A stretch of DNA of 64,000 bases from Cupriavidus necator A5-1 (lineage in GTDB: Bacteria > Pseudomonadota > Gammaproteobacteria > Burkholderiales > Burkholderiaceae). Under the pieces are notes generated by a model, which ran no database searches, had not been told where the DNA came from, and worked only from the letters and a program-made list of their open reading frames with translations. The stretch's first letter is position 1; the number at the start of each line of letters is the position of its first letter. Of this stretch, positions 53,700 to 63,349 are shown one piece after another. The position numbers and the translations under genes are program-made. The stretch lies in contig NZ_JQLI01000001.1 of the NCBI RefSeq assembly GCF_000744095.1, positions 1,922,001-1,986,000 on the forward strand. The letters are read 5' to 3'.

Positions 53700-54644
53700 A
53701 TGGGTGTAATGCGGATAGGCCATGCCAACCTTAAAGTCATGGACATGGAAGCGGCCCTGCGCCACTACGTGCGGGTGCTGGGCATGAAAGAGGTGATGCG
53801 TGACGCGGAAGGCAACGTCTACCTGAAATGCTGGGACGAGTGGGACAAGTACTCGCTCATCCTGACCCCGTCCGACGAGGCAGGGCTCAGGCACGTTGCC
53901 TACAAGGTCGAGCACGATGCCGACCTGGACACGCTGCGCGCGCGCATCGTCGCCTACGGCATCTCCACCGAGATGCTGCCGGCAGGCGCGCTGCCCGCCG
54001 TCGGCCGCCAGCTGCTGTTTGCCTTGCCGAGCGGGCACGAGATGCGCCTCTATGCGCAGAAGGAACAGGTCGGCACCGACGTCGGTTCGCTGAACCCGGA
54101 CCCCTGGCCGGACGACAAGCAGGGTTCCGGCGTGCATTGGCTCGACCACTGCCTGCTGATGTGCGAGTTGAACCCGGAGACCGGCGTCAACCGCGTGGCC
54201 GAGAACGCCCGCTTCATGAAGGAATGCCTGGACTTCCACCTTGGCGAGCAGGTCATGGCCGGCCCGGACCACTCCATCCAGGCGGCAGCCTTCATGTTCC
54301 GCAGCTCCACCCCGCACGACATCGCCTTCGTCGGCGGCCCGGGCAACGGCCTGCACCACATCGCCTTCTTCCTCGACGACTGGGCCGACGTGCTCAAGTC
54401 CGCCGACGTGATGGCCAAGAACAAGGTCAAGATCGACGTCGCGCCGACGCGCCACGGCATTACGCGCGGCACCACCATCTACTTCTTCGACCCGAGCGGC
54501 AACCGCAACGAGACCTTCGCCGGGCTTGGCTACCTCGCCCAGCCCGACCGCCCGGTCACGACGTGGACCGAGGACGAGATCGGGCGGGCGATCTTCTTCC
54601 ACTCGGGCGAGCTGAACGAGGCCTTCACCACGGTCTACACCTGA
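53700..54644 (+). CDS. dmpB: Catechol 2,3-dioxygenase (extradiol)
   Basis: Opens catechol between carbons 2 and 3, giving 2-hydroxymuconic semialdehyde. 314 residues with two VOC modules. Iron ligands are His150 (HWLDHCLLM), a His of GLHHIAFF (219/220) and Glu271 (SGNRNETF). The start ATG spans a line break at 53700 and follows AGGAGACACATC. First gene after the palindromic spacer; depends on the DmpQ ferredoxin for reactivation. Confidence 0.95.
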   Translation: MGVMRIGHANLKVMDMEAALRHYVRVLGMKEVMRDAEGNVYLKCWDEWDKYSLILTPSDEAGLRHVAYKVEHDADLDTLRARIVAYGISTEMLPAGALPAVGRQLLFALPSGHEMRLYAQKEQVGTDVGSLNPDPWPDDKQGSGVHWLDHCLLMCELNPETGVNRVAENARFMKECLDFHLGEQVMAGPDHSIQAAAFMFRSSTPHDIAFVGGPGNGLHHIAFFLDDWADVLKSADVMAKNKVKIDVAPTRHGITRGTTIYFFDPSGNRNETFAGLGYLAQPDRPVTTWTEDEIGRAIFFHSGELNEAFTTVYT

Positions 54645-54685
54645 TCGCGCAACCTCTTTCCAATCAGACCACCGTGGAGACCATC

Positions 54686-56197
54686 ATGTACGACACAACA
54701 CCGATCGCTGCCAGGAGCGGCCAGTCCGCTATCCGGCCCGCCGTGCGGCAGATCCTCAACTTCATCGACGGCGAGTACCAGGGCACGGGCAACTGGTTCG
54801 ACAAGCACTCGCCACTCGACAACCGGCTGATCGCACGCGTCGCCGAGGCCGGGCGCGCCGAAGTCGACGCCGCCGTGCAGGCCGCGCGGGCGGCGCTGTC
54901 CGGCCCGTGGGGCGGCCTGACGGTCGCGCAGCGCGTCGAGATCCTCTATGCCGTGGCCGACGGTATCGAGCGCCGCTTCGACGATTTCCTGGAAGCGGAA
55001 GTCGCCGATACCGGCAAGCCGGTCAGCCTGGCCCGGCATATCGATATCCCGCGTGGCGCGGCCAACTTCAAGGTGTTCGCCGACGTCGTCAAGAACGTGC
55101 CCGGCGAAAGCTTCGAGATGCCGACGCCGGATGGCGCGGGCGCGATCAACTACGCGATTCGCCGACCGGTCGGCGTGGTCGGCGTGATCTGCCCGTGGAA
55201 CCTGCCGCTGCTCCTGATGACGTGGAAGGTCGGGCCGGCGCTGGCGTGCGGCAACACCGTTGTCGTCAAGCCATCGGAGGAAACGCCGCAGACAGCCGCG
55301 CTGCTGGGCGAGGTGATGAATGCCGCCGGCGTGCCGCGCGGCGTCTACAACGTCGTCCACGGCTTCGGCCCGCAGTCGGCGGGCGAATTCCTGACGACCC
55401 ATCCCGGCGTCAACGCCATCACCTTTACCGGCGAGACCCGCACCGGCGCTGCCATCATGAAAGCCGCGGCCGACGGCGCCCGGCCAGTCAGCCTGGAGAT
55501 GGGCGGCAAGAACGCCGCCATTGTCTTCGCCGACTGCGATTTCGATGCCGCGGTGGAAGGCACGCTGCGCTCGTGCTTCGCTAACTCCGGGCAGGTGTGC
55601 CTGGGCACCGAGCGCGTCTACGTCGAGCGCCCGCTGTTCGACCGCTTCGTCGCCGCGCTCAAGCAAGGCGCCGAGCGCCTGCGCCCCGGGCGGCCAGAAG
55701 CGGATGAGACCGGAATGGGCCCGCTGATCAGCCAGGAGCATCGCAACAAGGTGCTGTCCTACTACCGCAAGGCTGCCGAGCTTGGCGCAACGGTCATCAC
55801 CGGCGGTGGCGTGCCGGACATGCCGGGCGGGTTGCGCGAAGGCGCGTGGGTCCAGCCGACCATCTGGACCGGGCTGGGCGACGACTCGCCCATCGCCCGC
55901 GAGGAAATCTTCGGCCCCTGCGCACTGGTGATGCCGTTCGACACCGAGGCCGAGGTCATCGGCCGCGCCAATGCCAACGAGTACGGCCTCGCCACCGCGA
56001 TCTGGACGACCAACCTGGCGCGCGCCCATCGCGTCGCCGGTTCCATCGAAGTCGGCATCGCCTGGGTCAACTCATGGTTCCTGCGTGACCTGCGCACCGC
56101 GTTCGGCGGGGCCAAGCAGTCGGGCATCGGGCGCGAGGGCGGCGTGCATTCGCTCGAGTTCTACACCGAGCTGCGCAACGTCTGCATCAAGCTCTGA
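54686..56197 (+). CDS. dmpC: 2-hydroxymuconic semialdehyde dehydrogenase
   Basis: NAD-dependent aldehyde dehydrogenase, 503 residues, which oxidises 2-hydroxymuconic semialdehyde to 4-oxalocrotonate (2-hydroxymuconate), opening the dehydrogenase branch. The general base Glu is in SLEMGGKNAAIVF, and the catalytic Cys in FANSGQVCLGTERVY. Further ALDH elements are ICPWNLPLLLMTWKVGPALA and GIAWVNSWFLRDLRTAFGG. Located 41 bases after dmpB. Confidence 0.94.
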   Translation: MYDTTPIAARSGQSAIRPAVRQILNFIDGEYQGTGNWFDKHSPLDNRLIARVAEAGRAEVDAAVQAARAALSGPWGGLTVAQRVEILYAVADGIERRFDDFLEAEVADTGKPVSLARHIDIPRGAANFKVFADVVKNVPGESFEMPTPDGAGAINYAIRRPVGVVGVICPWNLPLLLMTWKVGPALACGNTVVVKPSEETPQTAALLGEVMNAAGVPRGVYNVVHGFGPQSAGEFLTTHPGVNAITFTGETRTGAAIMKAAADGARPVSLEMGGKNAAIVFADCDFDAAVEGTLRSCFANSGQVCLGTERVYVERPLFDRFVAALKQGAERLRPGRPEADETGMGPLISQEHRNKVLSYYRKAAELGATVITGGGVPDMPGGLREGAWVQPTIWTGLGDDSPIAREEIFGPCALVMPFDTEAEVIGRANANEYGLATAIWTTNLARAHRVAGSIEVGIAWVNSWFLRDLRTAFGGAKQSGIGREGGVHSLEFYTELRNVCIKL

Positions 56198-56217
56198 TTC
56201 ACTTCATCGGAACTTCC

Positions 56218-57000
56218 ATGGACTCCACCCTGATTCAAGCGCTGGGCGACCGGCTTTACGACGCCATGGCCACGCGCCAGACGGTCGCGCCGCTGACTTC
56301 GCAGTTCGAAGACCTGTCGGTCGACGACGCCTACCGTATCCAGCAGCGCTTCGTGCAGCGCCGCCTCGACGCGGGCGAGACCGTCATCGGCAAGAAAATC
56401 GGCGTCACGTCCAAGGCCGTGATGGACATGCTCGGCGTCTACCAGCCTGACTTTGGCTACCTGCTGTCCGGCATGGCCCACGGCGAGGGCGAATGCATTC
56501 CGCTGGACACGCTGATCCAGCCCAAGGCCGAGGGCGAGATCGCCTTCATCCTCAAACGTGACCTGATCGGCCCTGGTGTGACCAACGCCATGGTGCTGGC
56601 CGCCACGGAATGCGTGATGCCGTGCTTCGAGATCGTCGATTCGCGCATCCGCGACTGGAAGATCAAGATCGGCGACACCGTTGCGGACAACGCCTCGTGC
56701 GGCGTCTTCGTGCTCGGCGACAAGGCGGTCAGTGCGCGCAATGTCGACCTGGCCACGTGCGGCATGGTCTTCGAGACGAACGGCGAAGTGATCGGCACCG
56801 GCGCCGGTGCGGCCGCGCTGGGCTCGCCGGTGAACGCGGTGGCATGGCTGGCCAACACGCTCGGCCGGCTCGGCATCCCGCTGAAGGCGGGCGAGGTGAT
56901 CCTGTCGGGCGCGCTGGCGGCGATGGCGCCGGTCGCGGCGGGCGACAGCTTCCGCGTCTCGATCGGCGGGATAGGCGCGTGCTCGGTGCGCTTCGCCTGA
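56218..57000 (+). CDS. dmpE: 2-oxopent-4-enoate (2-hydroxypentadienoate) hydratase
   Basis: Adds water to 2-oxopent-4-enoate, giving 4-hydroxy-2-oxovalerate. 260 residues of the FAH-like hydratase/decarboxylase family. Metal ligands are in [15 protein letters not shown] (Glu-x-Glu) and [15 protein letters not shown] (Glu/Asp). It is distinguished from the decarboxylase DmpH by [20 protein letters not shown] and its place next to dmpF. Twenty bases after dmpC. Confidence 0.9.
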   Translation: MDSTLIQALGDRLYDAMATRQTVAPLTSQFEDLSVDDAYRIQQRFVQRRLDAGETVIGKKIGVTSKAVMDMLGVYQPDFGYLLSGMAHGEGECIPLDTLIQPKAEGEIAFILKRDLIGPGVTNAMVLAATECVMPCFEIVDSRIRDWKIKIGDTVADNASCGVFVLGDKAVSARNVDLATCGMVFETNGEVIGTGAGAAALGSPVNAVAWLANTLGRLGIPLKAGEVILSGALAAMAPVAAGDSFRVSIGGIGACSVRFA

Positions 57001-57046
57001 AGCGCCGGCGGATTCATCGACAAACAAAAGACAGAAGGACATTCCC

Positions 57047-57970
57047 ATGACCAAAAGAATCCGTTGCGCGCTGATCGGCCCCGGAAATATCGGCACAGAC
57101 CTGCTCGCCAAGCTGATGCGCAGCCCGGTGCTCGAACCCGTCTGGATGGTCGGCATCGACCCGGAGTCCGACGGCCTGAAGCGCGCCCGCGAGCTTGGCC
57201 TGAAGACCACCGCCGAAGGCGTCGACGGCCTGGTGCCGCATGTGATCGCCGACAACGTGCAGATCGCCTTCGACGCGACCAGCGCCTACGTCCATGCTGA
57301 AAACAGCCGCAAGCTGAACGCCCTCGGCGTGATGATGATCGACCTCACGCCGGCCGCCATCGGGCCGTATTGCGTGCCGCCGGTCAACCTGAAGGAACAC
57401 CTCGGCTCGCGCGAGATGAACGTCAACATGGTCACCTGCGGCGGCCAGGCCACGATCCCGATCGTCCACGCGATCTCGCGCGTGCAGCCGGTGGCATACG
57501 GGGAGATCGTGGCGACGGTGTCGTCGCGCTCGGTCGGCCCGGGCACGCGCAAGAACATCGACGAGTTCACGCGGACCACGGCAGCAGCGGTGAAGGAGGT
57601 GGGCGGCGCGAAGGAGGGCAAGGCCATCATCGTGATCAACCCGGCCGAGCCGCCGCTGATCATGCGCGACACGGTGCACTGCCTGACCGAAGTCGATCCC
57701 GACCAGCAGCGCATCGTCGCTTCCGTGAACGCGATGATCGCCGACGTGCAGCGCTACGTGCCGGGCTACAAGCTGGTCAACGGGCCGGTGTTCGACGGCA
57801 GGCGCGTGTCGGTCTATCTGGAAGTGGAAGGGCTGGGCGACTACCTGCCGCGCTATGCCGGCAACCTGGACATCATGACGGCCGCCGCCGCGCGCACCGC
57901 CGAGATGTTCGCCGAGGAACTGCTGGCGGGCCGCATTGCGCTGGCCCCGGCAGAGGCAACCGCCGGCTGA
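57047..57970 (+). CDS. dmpF: Acetaldehyde dehydrogenase, CoA-acylating
   Basis: Converts acetaldehyde with CoA and NAD+ to acetyl-CoA. 307 residues. It has the N-terminal NAD motif [15 protein letters not shown] and the catalytic Cys in [19 protein letters not shown]. It works as a complex with DmpG, channelling acetaldehyde between the two active sites. Followed by dmpG after 47 bases. Confidence 0.94.
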   Translation: MTKRIRCALIGPGNIGTDLLAKLMRSPVLEPVWMVGIDPESDGLKRARELGLKTTAEGVDGLVPHVIADNVQIAFDATSAYVHAENSRKLNALGVMMIDLTPAAIGPYCVPPVNLKEHLGSREMNVNMVTCGGQATIPIVHAISRVQPVAYGEIVATVSSRSVGPGTRKNIDEFTRTTAAAVKEVGGAKEGKAIIVINPAEPPLIMRDTVHCLTEVDPDQQRIVASVNAMIADVQRYVPGYKLVNGPVFDGRRVSVYLEVEGLGDYLPRYAGNLDIMTAAAARTAEMFAEELLAGRIALAPAEATAG

Positions 57971-58017
57971 CTGGCCGACGCGCCACATCCCAACGATCGC
58001 ACCAACAAGGAATGGCA

Positions 58018-59067
58018 ATGACTCTCCAAGGCAAGCGAATCACCGTCCACGACATGACGCTGCGTGACGGCATGCACCCCAAGCGTCACCAGATGACGCT
58101 GGACCAGATGCGATCCATCGCGACCGGGCTGGACGCCGCCGGCGTGCCGCTGATCGAAGTGACTCACGGCGACGGGCTTGGCGGCTCGTCGGTCAATTAC
58201 GGTTTCCCGGCGCACACCGACGCCGAATACCTCGGCGCGGTCATCCCGCTGTTGAAGCAGGCGAAGGTCTCCGCGCTGCTGCTGCCGGGCATCGGCACCA
58301 TCGACCACCTAAGGCAGGCGCACGAACTGGGCGTCCATACCATTCGCGTGGCCACCCACTGTACCGAGGCGGACGTATCGGAGCAGCACATCACGCTGGC
58401 GCGCAAGCTCGGCATGGACACCGTGGGCTTCCTGATGATGAGCCACATGAACAGCCCGGAAGGGCTGGTCGCGCAGGCGAGGCTGATGGAAGGCTATGGC
58501 GCCAACTGCCTCTACATCACCGACTCGGCCGGCTACATGCTGCCCGACGACGTGAAGGCGCGTATCAGTGCCGTGCGCGCGGCGCTGCGGCCCGAGACCG
58601 AGCTGGGCTTCCACGGCCACCACAACCTGGCGATGGGCATCGCCAACTCCCTCGCGGCCGTCGAAGCCGGCGCCAACCGGATCGACGGCGCGGCGGCCGG
58701 GCTGGGCGCCGGCGCGGGCAATACGCCGCTGGAGGTCTTCGTCGCGGTCTGCGACCGGATGGGCATCGAGACGGGCGTCGACCTGTGGAAGATCCAGGAC
58801 ATCGCCGAGGACCTGGTCGTGCCGATGATGGATTTCCCGATCCGCGTCGACCGCGATGCGCTGACGCTGGGCTACGCCGGCGTCTACGGCTCGTTCCTGC
58901 TGTTTGCCAAGCGCGCCGGCGAGAAATACGGCGTGCCGGCGCGCGACATTTTGGTCGAACTCGGCCGGCGCGGCATGGTGGGCGGCCAGGAAGACATGAT
59001 TGAAGACACCGCGTTGACGCTCGCCAGGCAGCGCCAGGCGGCCACGGCACAGAAGGAGGCAGCATGA
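58018..59067 (+). CDS. dmpG: 4-hydroxy-2-oxovalerate aldolase
   Basis: Cleaves 4-hydroxy-2-oxovalerate into pyruvate and acetaldehyde, passing the latter to DmpF. 349 residues, a DRE-TIM metallolyase type barrel with [13 protein letters not shown] (metal Asp and catalytic His) and [20 protein letters not shown] (metal His pair). The ATG at 58018 is 7 bases from AAGG; one two codons earlier would be too close. It overlaps the dmpH start by four bases (ATGA). Confidence 0.94.
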   Translation: MTLQGKRITVHDMTLRDGMHPKRHQMTLDQMRSIATGLDAAGVPLIEVTHGDGLGGSSVNYGFPAHTDAEYLGAVIPLLKQAKVSALLLPGIGTIDHLRQAHELGVHTIRVATHCTEADVSEQHITLARKLGMDTVGFLMMSHMNSPEGLVAQARLMEGYGANCLYITDSAGYMLPDDVKARISAVRAALRPETELGFHGHHNLAMGIANSLAAVEAGANRIDGAAAGLGAGAGNTPLEVFVAVCDRMGIETGVDLWKIQDIAEDLVVPMMDFPIRVDRDALTLGYAGVYGSFLLFAKRAGEKYGVPARDILVELGRRGMVGGQEDMIEDTALTLARQRQAATAQKEAA

Positions 59068-59852
59068 ACCTGTCGACCGATACCATCGCGGCGCTGGCGG
59101 CGCACCTCGAGGATTGCGTGCGCGAGGTTCGCGATACACCCAAGATCACGGACGCCCATCCGGAGATGGACTGGGAGGACGCCTACGCGGTCCAGGACGC
59201 CATCCGCGACCGCCTGCTGGAACGTGGCGCCCGCATCGTCGGCTACAAGGCGGGGCTGACGTCGCACGCCAAGATGCGGCAGATGAACGTGGATACGCCG
59301 GTGTTCGGCTTCCTCGTGGATACCTATGGCCTGCCGGACGGCGGCGAGTGCCGCACCGCTGAACTGATCCACCCCAAGGTCGAGCCCGAGATCGCCTTTG
59401 TGACCAAGACCGAGCTGAAGGGGCCCGGCTGCCATATCGGCGCAGTGCTGGCCGCCACCGATTTCATCGTGGCCGGCATCGAGCTGATCGACAGCCGCTA
59501 TCGGGACTTCAAGTTCGACCTGAAGAGCGTGGTGGCCGACAACACCTCGGCGGCACGCTTCGTCGTCGGCGGCCAACCGCTCGCGGTGGAGGGCGTCGAC
59601 CTGCGCACGCTCGGCATCGTGCTGGAGAAGAACGGGCGGGCCGCGGCATTCGGGGCCGGCGCGGCGGTGCTGGGGCATCCGGCCGCCGCGGTCGCGGCGC
59701 TGGCCAACCACCTTGGTGCCCGCGGCGAATCCATCCCGCCCGGCAGCCTGATCCTGTCGGGCGGCATCACTGAAGCGGTGGCCGTCGAGCCCGGCGACAA
59801 CGTGACGTTGCGCGTGCAGGGCATGGGCTCGGTCAGCCTGCGCATTGTCTGA
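59064..59852 (+). CDS. dmpH: 4-oxalocrotonate decarboxylase
   Basis: Decarboxylates 2-oxohex-3-enedioate to 2-oxopent-4-enoate in the dehydrogenase branch, in complex with DmpE in related systems. 262 residues of the same family as DmpE. It contains [36 protein letters not shown] and [15 protein letters not shown], which carry the metal-binding acidic residues. The start overlaps the dmpG stop; AAGGAGGCAGC provides the ribosome binding site. Confidence 0.92.
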   Translation: MNLSTDTIAALAAHLEDCVREVRDTPKITDAHPEMDWEDAYAVQDAIRDRLLERGARIVGYKAGLTSHAKMRQMNVDTPVFGFLVDTYGLPDGGECRTAELIHPKVEPEIAFVTKTELKGPGCHIGAVLAATDFIVAGIELIDSRYRDFKFDLKSVVADNTSAARFVVGGQPLAVEGVDLRTLGIVLEKNGRAAAFGAGAAVLGHPAAAVAALANHLGARGESIPPGSLILSGGITEAVAVEPGDNVTLRVQGMGSVSLRIV

Positions 59853-59865
59853 CGAGGAGGCCATC

Positions 59866-60057
59866 ATGCCGATCGCACACCTGTACATCCTCGAAGGCCG
59901 CGACGACGACAAGAAGGAGCGGCTGATCGCCGAGGTCACCGAAGCCATCCATCGCACGCTCGACGCGCCCGTCGAATCGGTACGCGTAATCATCACCGAG
60001 ATGCCGAAGGCGCATTTCGGCATCGGTGGCCAGAGTGCAAAGCAGCGCGGGCGCTGA
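59866..60057 (+). CDS. dmpI: 4-oxalocrotonate tautomerase
   Basis: Isomerises the enol 2-hydroxymuconate to its 2-oxo form. 63 residues, the family's normal size. After removal of Met the catalytic Pro1 starts PIAHLYILEGR; Arg11, Arg39 and Phe50 are at their known positions (SVRVIITEMPKAHFGIGG). The start is fixed by GAGGAGGCCATC and by the need for Pro1. Thirteen bases after dmpH. Confidence 0.95.
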   Translation: MPIAHLYILEGRDDDKKERLIAEVTEAIHRTLDAPVESVRVIITEMPKAHFGIGGQSAKQRGR

Positions 60058-60093
60058 AGCCGGTGCCACGTCAACCTGTCAGAGGCAGTTCCC

Positions 60094-60939
60094 ATGCAAA
60101 CCAATCCGGAAACCGGCCGCCGGATCGCGGCCAATGGTATCGAGACCAATTACCACGACCTGGGCGACGGCCATCCCGTGCTGCTGATCCACGGCTCCGG
60201 GCCGGGCGTGACCGCCTATGCCAACTGGCGGCTGACCATGCCGGCGCTGGCGCAGCAATTCCGCGTGATCGCGCCGGACATGGCGGGCTTCGGCGAGACC
60301 GAGCGCCCGGCCGGCTATCGCTATTCGATGGACAACTGGGTCGCGCATGCGCTCGGGTTGCTGGATGCGCTCGATATCGAGCGCGCCCACGTGGTCGGCA
60401 ACTCGTTCGGCGGCGCGCTGGCGCTGGCGCTGGCCATCCGGGCCCCCGAGCGCGTCGGCAAGCTGGTGCTGATGGGCAGCGCCGGCATGAAGTTCCCGCT
60501 GACGGAGGGGCTGGACGCGGTCTGGGGCTACACGCCGTCCATCGGGAACATGCGCGCGCTGCTCGATATCTTCGCCTTCGACCGCACGCTGGTGAACGAC
60601 GACCTGGCGAAGCTGCGCTATGAAGCCAGCATCCGCCCCGGCTACCAGGAGGCCTTCGCCAATATGTTCCCCGCGCCGCGCCAGCGCTGGGTCGATGCGC
60701 TGGCTAGCGACGAGGCACGCATTCGCGCGCTGCCGCACGACACGCTGATCGTCCACGGCCGCGATGACCGGGTGATCCCGCTGGCCAGCTCGCTGAAGCT
60801 GCTGGAACTGGTCCCGAAGTCGCAGTTGCACGCGTTCGGGGAGTGCGGCCACTGGACCCAGATCGAGCACGCGGAGCGATTCAACCGGCTGGTGATCGGG
60901 CATTTCAGCGAGTCGGCGGCCGGGCTGGTATCCGGGTAG
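60094..60939 (+). CDS. dmpD: 2-hydroxymuconic semialdehyde hydrolase
   Basis: Alpha/beta hydrolase of 281 residues, which cuts the ring-fission product into formate and 2-oxopent-4-enoate (hydrolytic branch, also used for ketone products from 3-substituted catechols). Nucleophile Ser104 in VGNSFGGALA, Asp in HGRDDRVIPL and His in GECGHWTQIEH make the triad; HGSGPGVTAYANW is the oxyanion region. In the Pseudomonas dmp operon the gene lies between C and E; here it is last. Confidence 0.92.
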   Translation: MQTNPETGRRIAANGIETNYHDLGDGHPVLLIHGSGPGVTAYANWRLTMPALAQQFRVIAPDMAGFGETERPAGYRYSMDNWVAHALGLLDALDIERAHVVGNSFGGALALALAIRAPERVGKLVLMGSAGMKFPLTEGLDAVWGYTPSIGNMRALLDIFAFDRTLVNDDLAKLRYEASIRPGYQEAFANMFPAPRQRWVDALASDEARIRALPHDTLIVHGRDDRVIPLASSLKLLELVPKSQLHAFGECGHWTQIEHAERFNRLVIGHFSESAAGLVSG

Positions 60940-60997
60940 GCGACACCCCCCGGCAGGTGTTCCGGGCGAAGCTGGTGCCCCCGTTCCGGGGAAGGGC

Positions 60998-61045
60998 GCC
61001 GACCGGCAACACCCCGGGCGGTCGGCGCGGGTGTTGCCGGTCGGC
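60998..61045 (+). terminator. 17-bp perfect hairpin after dmpD
   Basis: GCCGACCGGCAACACCC at 60998-61014 is exactly complementary to 61029-61045 with a 14-base GC-rich loop. It stands 58 bases after the end of the meta-cleavage operon. No T-run follows the stem. It is a probable transcript 3'-end structure rather than a textbook intrinsic terminator. Confidence 0.55.
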
Positions 61046-61157
61046 CTTGGCCGTGCCCTCGTCGTGTCTCCCGGAAGACGGATTTCTTGTCCATACTGAA
61101 CTTGCCCGGCGGACAGGCTCGGCACCCTGTGAACAACAAGCCTATGGGAGAGAAACC

Positions 61158-61589
61158 GTGTTCAAGCACATTTTGCTGGCCACCGATGGCTCGGAACTTT
61201 CAAGATTGGCAATGACGGCGGCTATCGGCTTTGTCAAGGAAGGCGGCGCGAAGCTGACCGCCTACACGTGCATGGAGGAGTATCCCTACGTGTCGTCAGG
61301 CGATGCCGGCCATCCGAGGCGCAAGGCGTTCGAGGAACAGGAGGCCGCGCGCGCCAGCGCCCACCTGGCCGAGGTGGTCGCTGCAGCCGAGGCCGCGGGC
61401 GTCACGTGCGACACCGATATGACGACATCGGTACCCTACAAGGGGATCATCGATGCTGCCGACCGGCACGGGTGTGACGTGATCTTCATGGCGTCGCACG
61501 GCAGGCGGGGCCTGGAGGGCCTGCTGGTCGGCAGTGAAACGCAGAAAGTGCTTACCCACTGCCGGATTCCTGTCCTTGTCTATCGTTAA
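61158..61589 (+). CDS. Universal stress protein (UspA family)
   Basis: A 143-residue single-domain Usp protein. It starts FKHILLATDGSELSRLAMTA, with a hydrophobic strand and Asp, and ends with the ATP-binding type motif FMASHGRRGLEGLLVGSETQ (G2xG9xG(S/T) pattern) and CRIPVLVYR. A GTG start at 61158 is preceded by GGGAGAG. ATP binding is likely. It lies downstream of the phenol operon but after a hairpin, so is probably independent of it. Confidence 0.87.
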   Translation: MFKHILLATDGSELSRLAMTAAIGFVKEGGAKLTAYTCMEEYPYVSSGDAGHPRRKAFEEQEAARASAHLAEVVAAAEAAGVTCDTDMTTSVPYKGIIDAADRHGCDVIFMASHGRRGLEGLLVGSETQKVLTHCRIPVLVYR

Positions 61590-61663
61590 GGTGTTTGTGG
61601 CCGCGGACATTCTGGTCGCTCAATGAAGACGGATTGACGGGGATATCGCGCCCCCGTCGCCAC

Positions 61664-61689
61664 CGCGAGTGCTCTTCAGAACACTCGCG
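61664..61689. repeat. Short inverted repeat between usp and ferritin-like genes
   Basis: CGCGAGTG (61664-61671) and CACTCGCG (61682-61689) can form an 8-bp stem with a 10-base loop. It may act as a terminator for the stress-protein gene but has no T-run. Confidence 0.35.
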
Positions 61690-61767
61690 TGAAAAGCCGC
61701 GCAGCTGCTTCCCAGCAGGTGGGCGAGTGCGACACCTATCGCAGAATGCGTCAGGGAGGAACCTGTC

Positions 61768-62229
61768 ATGACCGAAATCGACAAGGACAAGGTCGTCGGC
61801 GTGCTGAATCGGATACTCGAAGCCGAACTCGCTGGTGTTGTGCGCTATACGCACTATTCGTTTCTGATCTTCGGTTTCGGCCGCATTCCCATCGTGTCAT
61901 GGCTGCGCGAACAGGCGAACGAGTCGCTGTTGCATGCGCACCAGGCCGGGGAGTGGATCACGACCCTCGGCGCCTACCCTTCGCTTGGCCTCGGCGAACT
62001 CCTGGACAGCCACACGACCGATATCGGTACCATCCTGCGCGAGTCGCTGGCGACGGAAATGCAGGCCCTGGAGCTGTACCGCGAGCTGCTCACGCTGGTC
62101 GAGGACCGCTCCGTCGCCCTGGAGGAGTACGCGCGCCAGCTGATCCAGCTCGAAGAGCTGCATGCGGGCGAGGTCGAGAAGATGCTGCGCAAGCCCGGAC
62201 AGGCGGCGGAGGCGCCGCGCAAGGGCTGA
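61768..62229 (+). CDS. Ferritin-like/bacterioferritin-family protein
   Basis: A 153-residue four-helix-bundle protein similar to bacterioferritin and related ferritin-like proteins. Iron ligands of the di-iron type are likely in RILEAELAGVVRYTHYS (Glu), LREQANESLLHAHQAGEWI (Glu, His), SLATEMQALELYRELL (Glu) and LIQLEELHAGEVEKML (Glu-x-x-His). It has a short disordered tail. The neighbours (a stress protein and a DUF883 protein) suggest a stress-related role in iron handling or redox protection. Confidence 0.8.
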   Translation: MTEIDKDKVVGVLNRILEAELAGVVRYTHYSFLIFGFGRIPIVSWLREQANESLLHAHQAGEWITTLGAYPSLGLGELLDSHTTDIGTILRESLATEMQALELYRELLTLVEDRSVALEEYARQLIQLEELHAGEVEKMLRKPGQAAEAPRKG

Positions 62230-62301
62230 CCCGGGCACATGGGTATTGCGCGGGGCTGCGCCAGGTTACACCCCGCGACGTTCAGGATTCGTTATAGCGG
62301 G

Positions 62302-62490
62302 CTACTGCTGCATCGACGATGGCGGCAGCCTGCCGATATCGATCTGCCCCGGCTGGCGAGGGGGCTTGCCCGGACCCTCATCGTGCATGGGCTTCGAGCG
62401 TTCCTGTCTTGCAGGCCTTTCAGGCGATTGCTTTGCCGGCGGCACTTCACGCATGTTCGGTGGCTCTCTTCGCGGTGCTTGATGTCTCAT
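62302..62490 (-). CDS. Small Pro/Arg-rich hypothetical protein
   Basis: A 62-residue hydrophilic protein (starts MRHQAPRREPPNMREVPPAK) with many Pro, Arg and Gln and no hydrophobic core, so probably disordered. The ATG at 62490 has AGAGGGGGCATC immediately upstream, a good ribosome binding site, which favours a real gene over chance. No family was recognised. The stretch 62491-62816 between it and the DUF883 gene contains no other supported gene and must hold both promoters. Confidence 0.5.
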   Translation of the reverse strand: MRHQAPRREPPNMREVPPAKQSPERPARQERSKPMHDEGPGKPPRQPGQIDIGRLPPSSMQQ

Positions 62491-62816
62491 GATGCCCCCT
62501 CTGGTGTTGAGATGAGTACGCGGTGAAATATTGCACCGAACTCCATATGCAACCGTCGTGCCAACGCATACCCCTGCGTACCAAGGCTTCCAGGCCATCC
62601 AGGCTTTGCCGGAAGCAATGCCGGCGCGCAAATCTACCGATTTTGTAAGCCAGCAAGAACGCAAATCCTCGCTCCGGCGCCGTTGACGTTCCTCCCCTCA
62701 TGGGCCCCGGGCTCATCAGGTCACGCGGCTGTGCCGGGCACGAAATCTGCACCACTGGTTCTCAGCGTGCAAAGGGCGGCCTGGCGCGCAAAGTATTTCC
62801 AATACGGAGGAGCACC

Positions 62817-63281
62817 ATGGAAGAGATTGAAACCAGAAGCACGTACAACACCGGATTCGGATCGGTCCCGCAGCAGGAGCCCACTTTCGGCGAGCGGGCG
62901 TCTGGTGACACCAGCCGACGCCAGGAGGGTTCTTCTTCATCGTCGGCGAAATCTGCCGCCTCGCAGGAACTTGCGCGCGAACTTGACCGGCTGCTGGATC
63001 GCCTTCCCGGACTTTCCGGAGAAAGCCTCGAGCAGGCAAAAGCGGAGTTTGTCGAGCGCGCGGCAAAGTCCGGCCGTACCGCGGCGGAACTGGCTGCCAA
63101 GTCGGCGGACGTCGCCCGTCGCATGACCGGAATCGTCAAGAACGAGTGGGAGGTGGGGCGCGAGCGTGCGGAAACGCTTGTCCACGCCAATCCGATCTCC
63201 GCTGTCGGGGTGGCGCTTGGTGTCGGCGTGCTCCTGGGCGCGATACTGTTTGGCAGCTCGCGGCATGGCGGGGAGCTGTGA
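62817..63281 (+). CDS. DUF883 (ElaB/YqjD-like) membrane-anchored protein
   Basis: A 154-residue protein with a Ser-rich disordered N-terminus (about 1-48), a long helical middle (LARELDRLLDRLPGLSGESL, EFVERAAKSGRTAAELAAKS) and a C-terminal membrane anchor (PISAVGVALGVGVLLGAILF). This is the ElaB/YqjD/YgaM plan; E. coli members are stationary-phase proteins that bind ribosomes at the inner membrane. The start at 62817 is preceded by GGAGGAGCACC. Confidence 0.8.
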   Translation: MEEIETRSTYNTGFGSVPQQEPTFGERASGDTSRRQEGSSSSSAKSAASQELARELDRLLDRLPGLSGESLEQAKAEFVERAAKSGRTAAELAAKSADVARRMTGIVKNEWEVGRERAETLVHANPISAVGVALGVGVLLGAILFGSSRHGGEL

Positions 63282-63349
63282 AGGGGTAAGCGCAGGACGC
63301 CAGGGCGCGCCTCGACAGGCCGCCCTGGTTCGCCCGCTATGTACGTAAG

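Noticed and set aside
53828..54685. Upstream extension of the dmpC reading frame through dmpB
   Set aside because: The frame is open by chance through dmpB; the ATG at 54686 gives the usual 2-hydroxymuconic semialdehyde dehydrogenase length.
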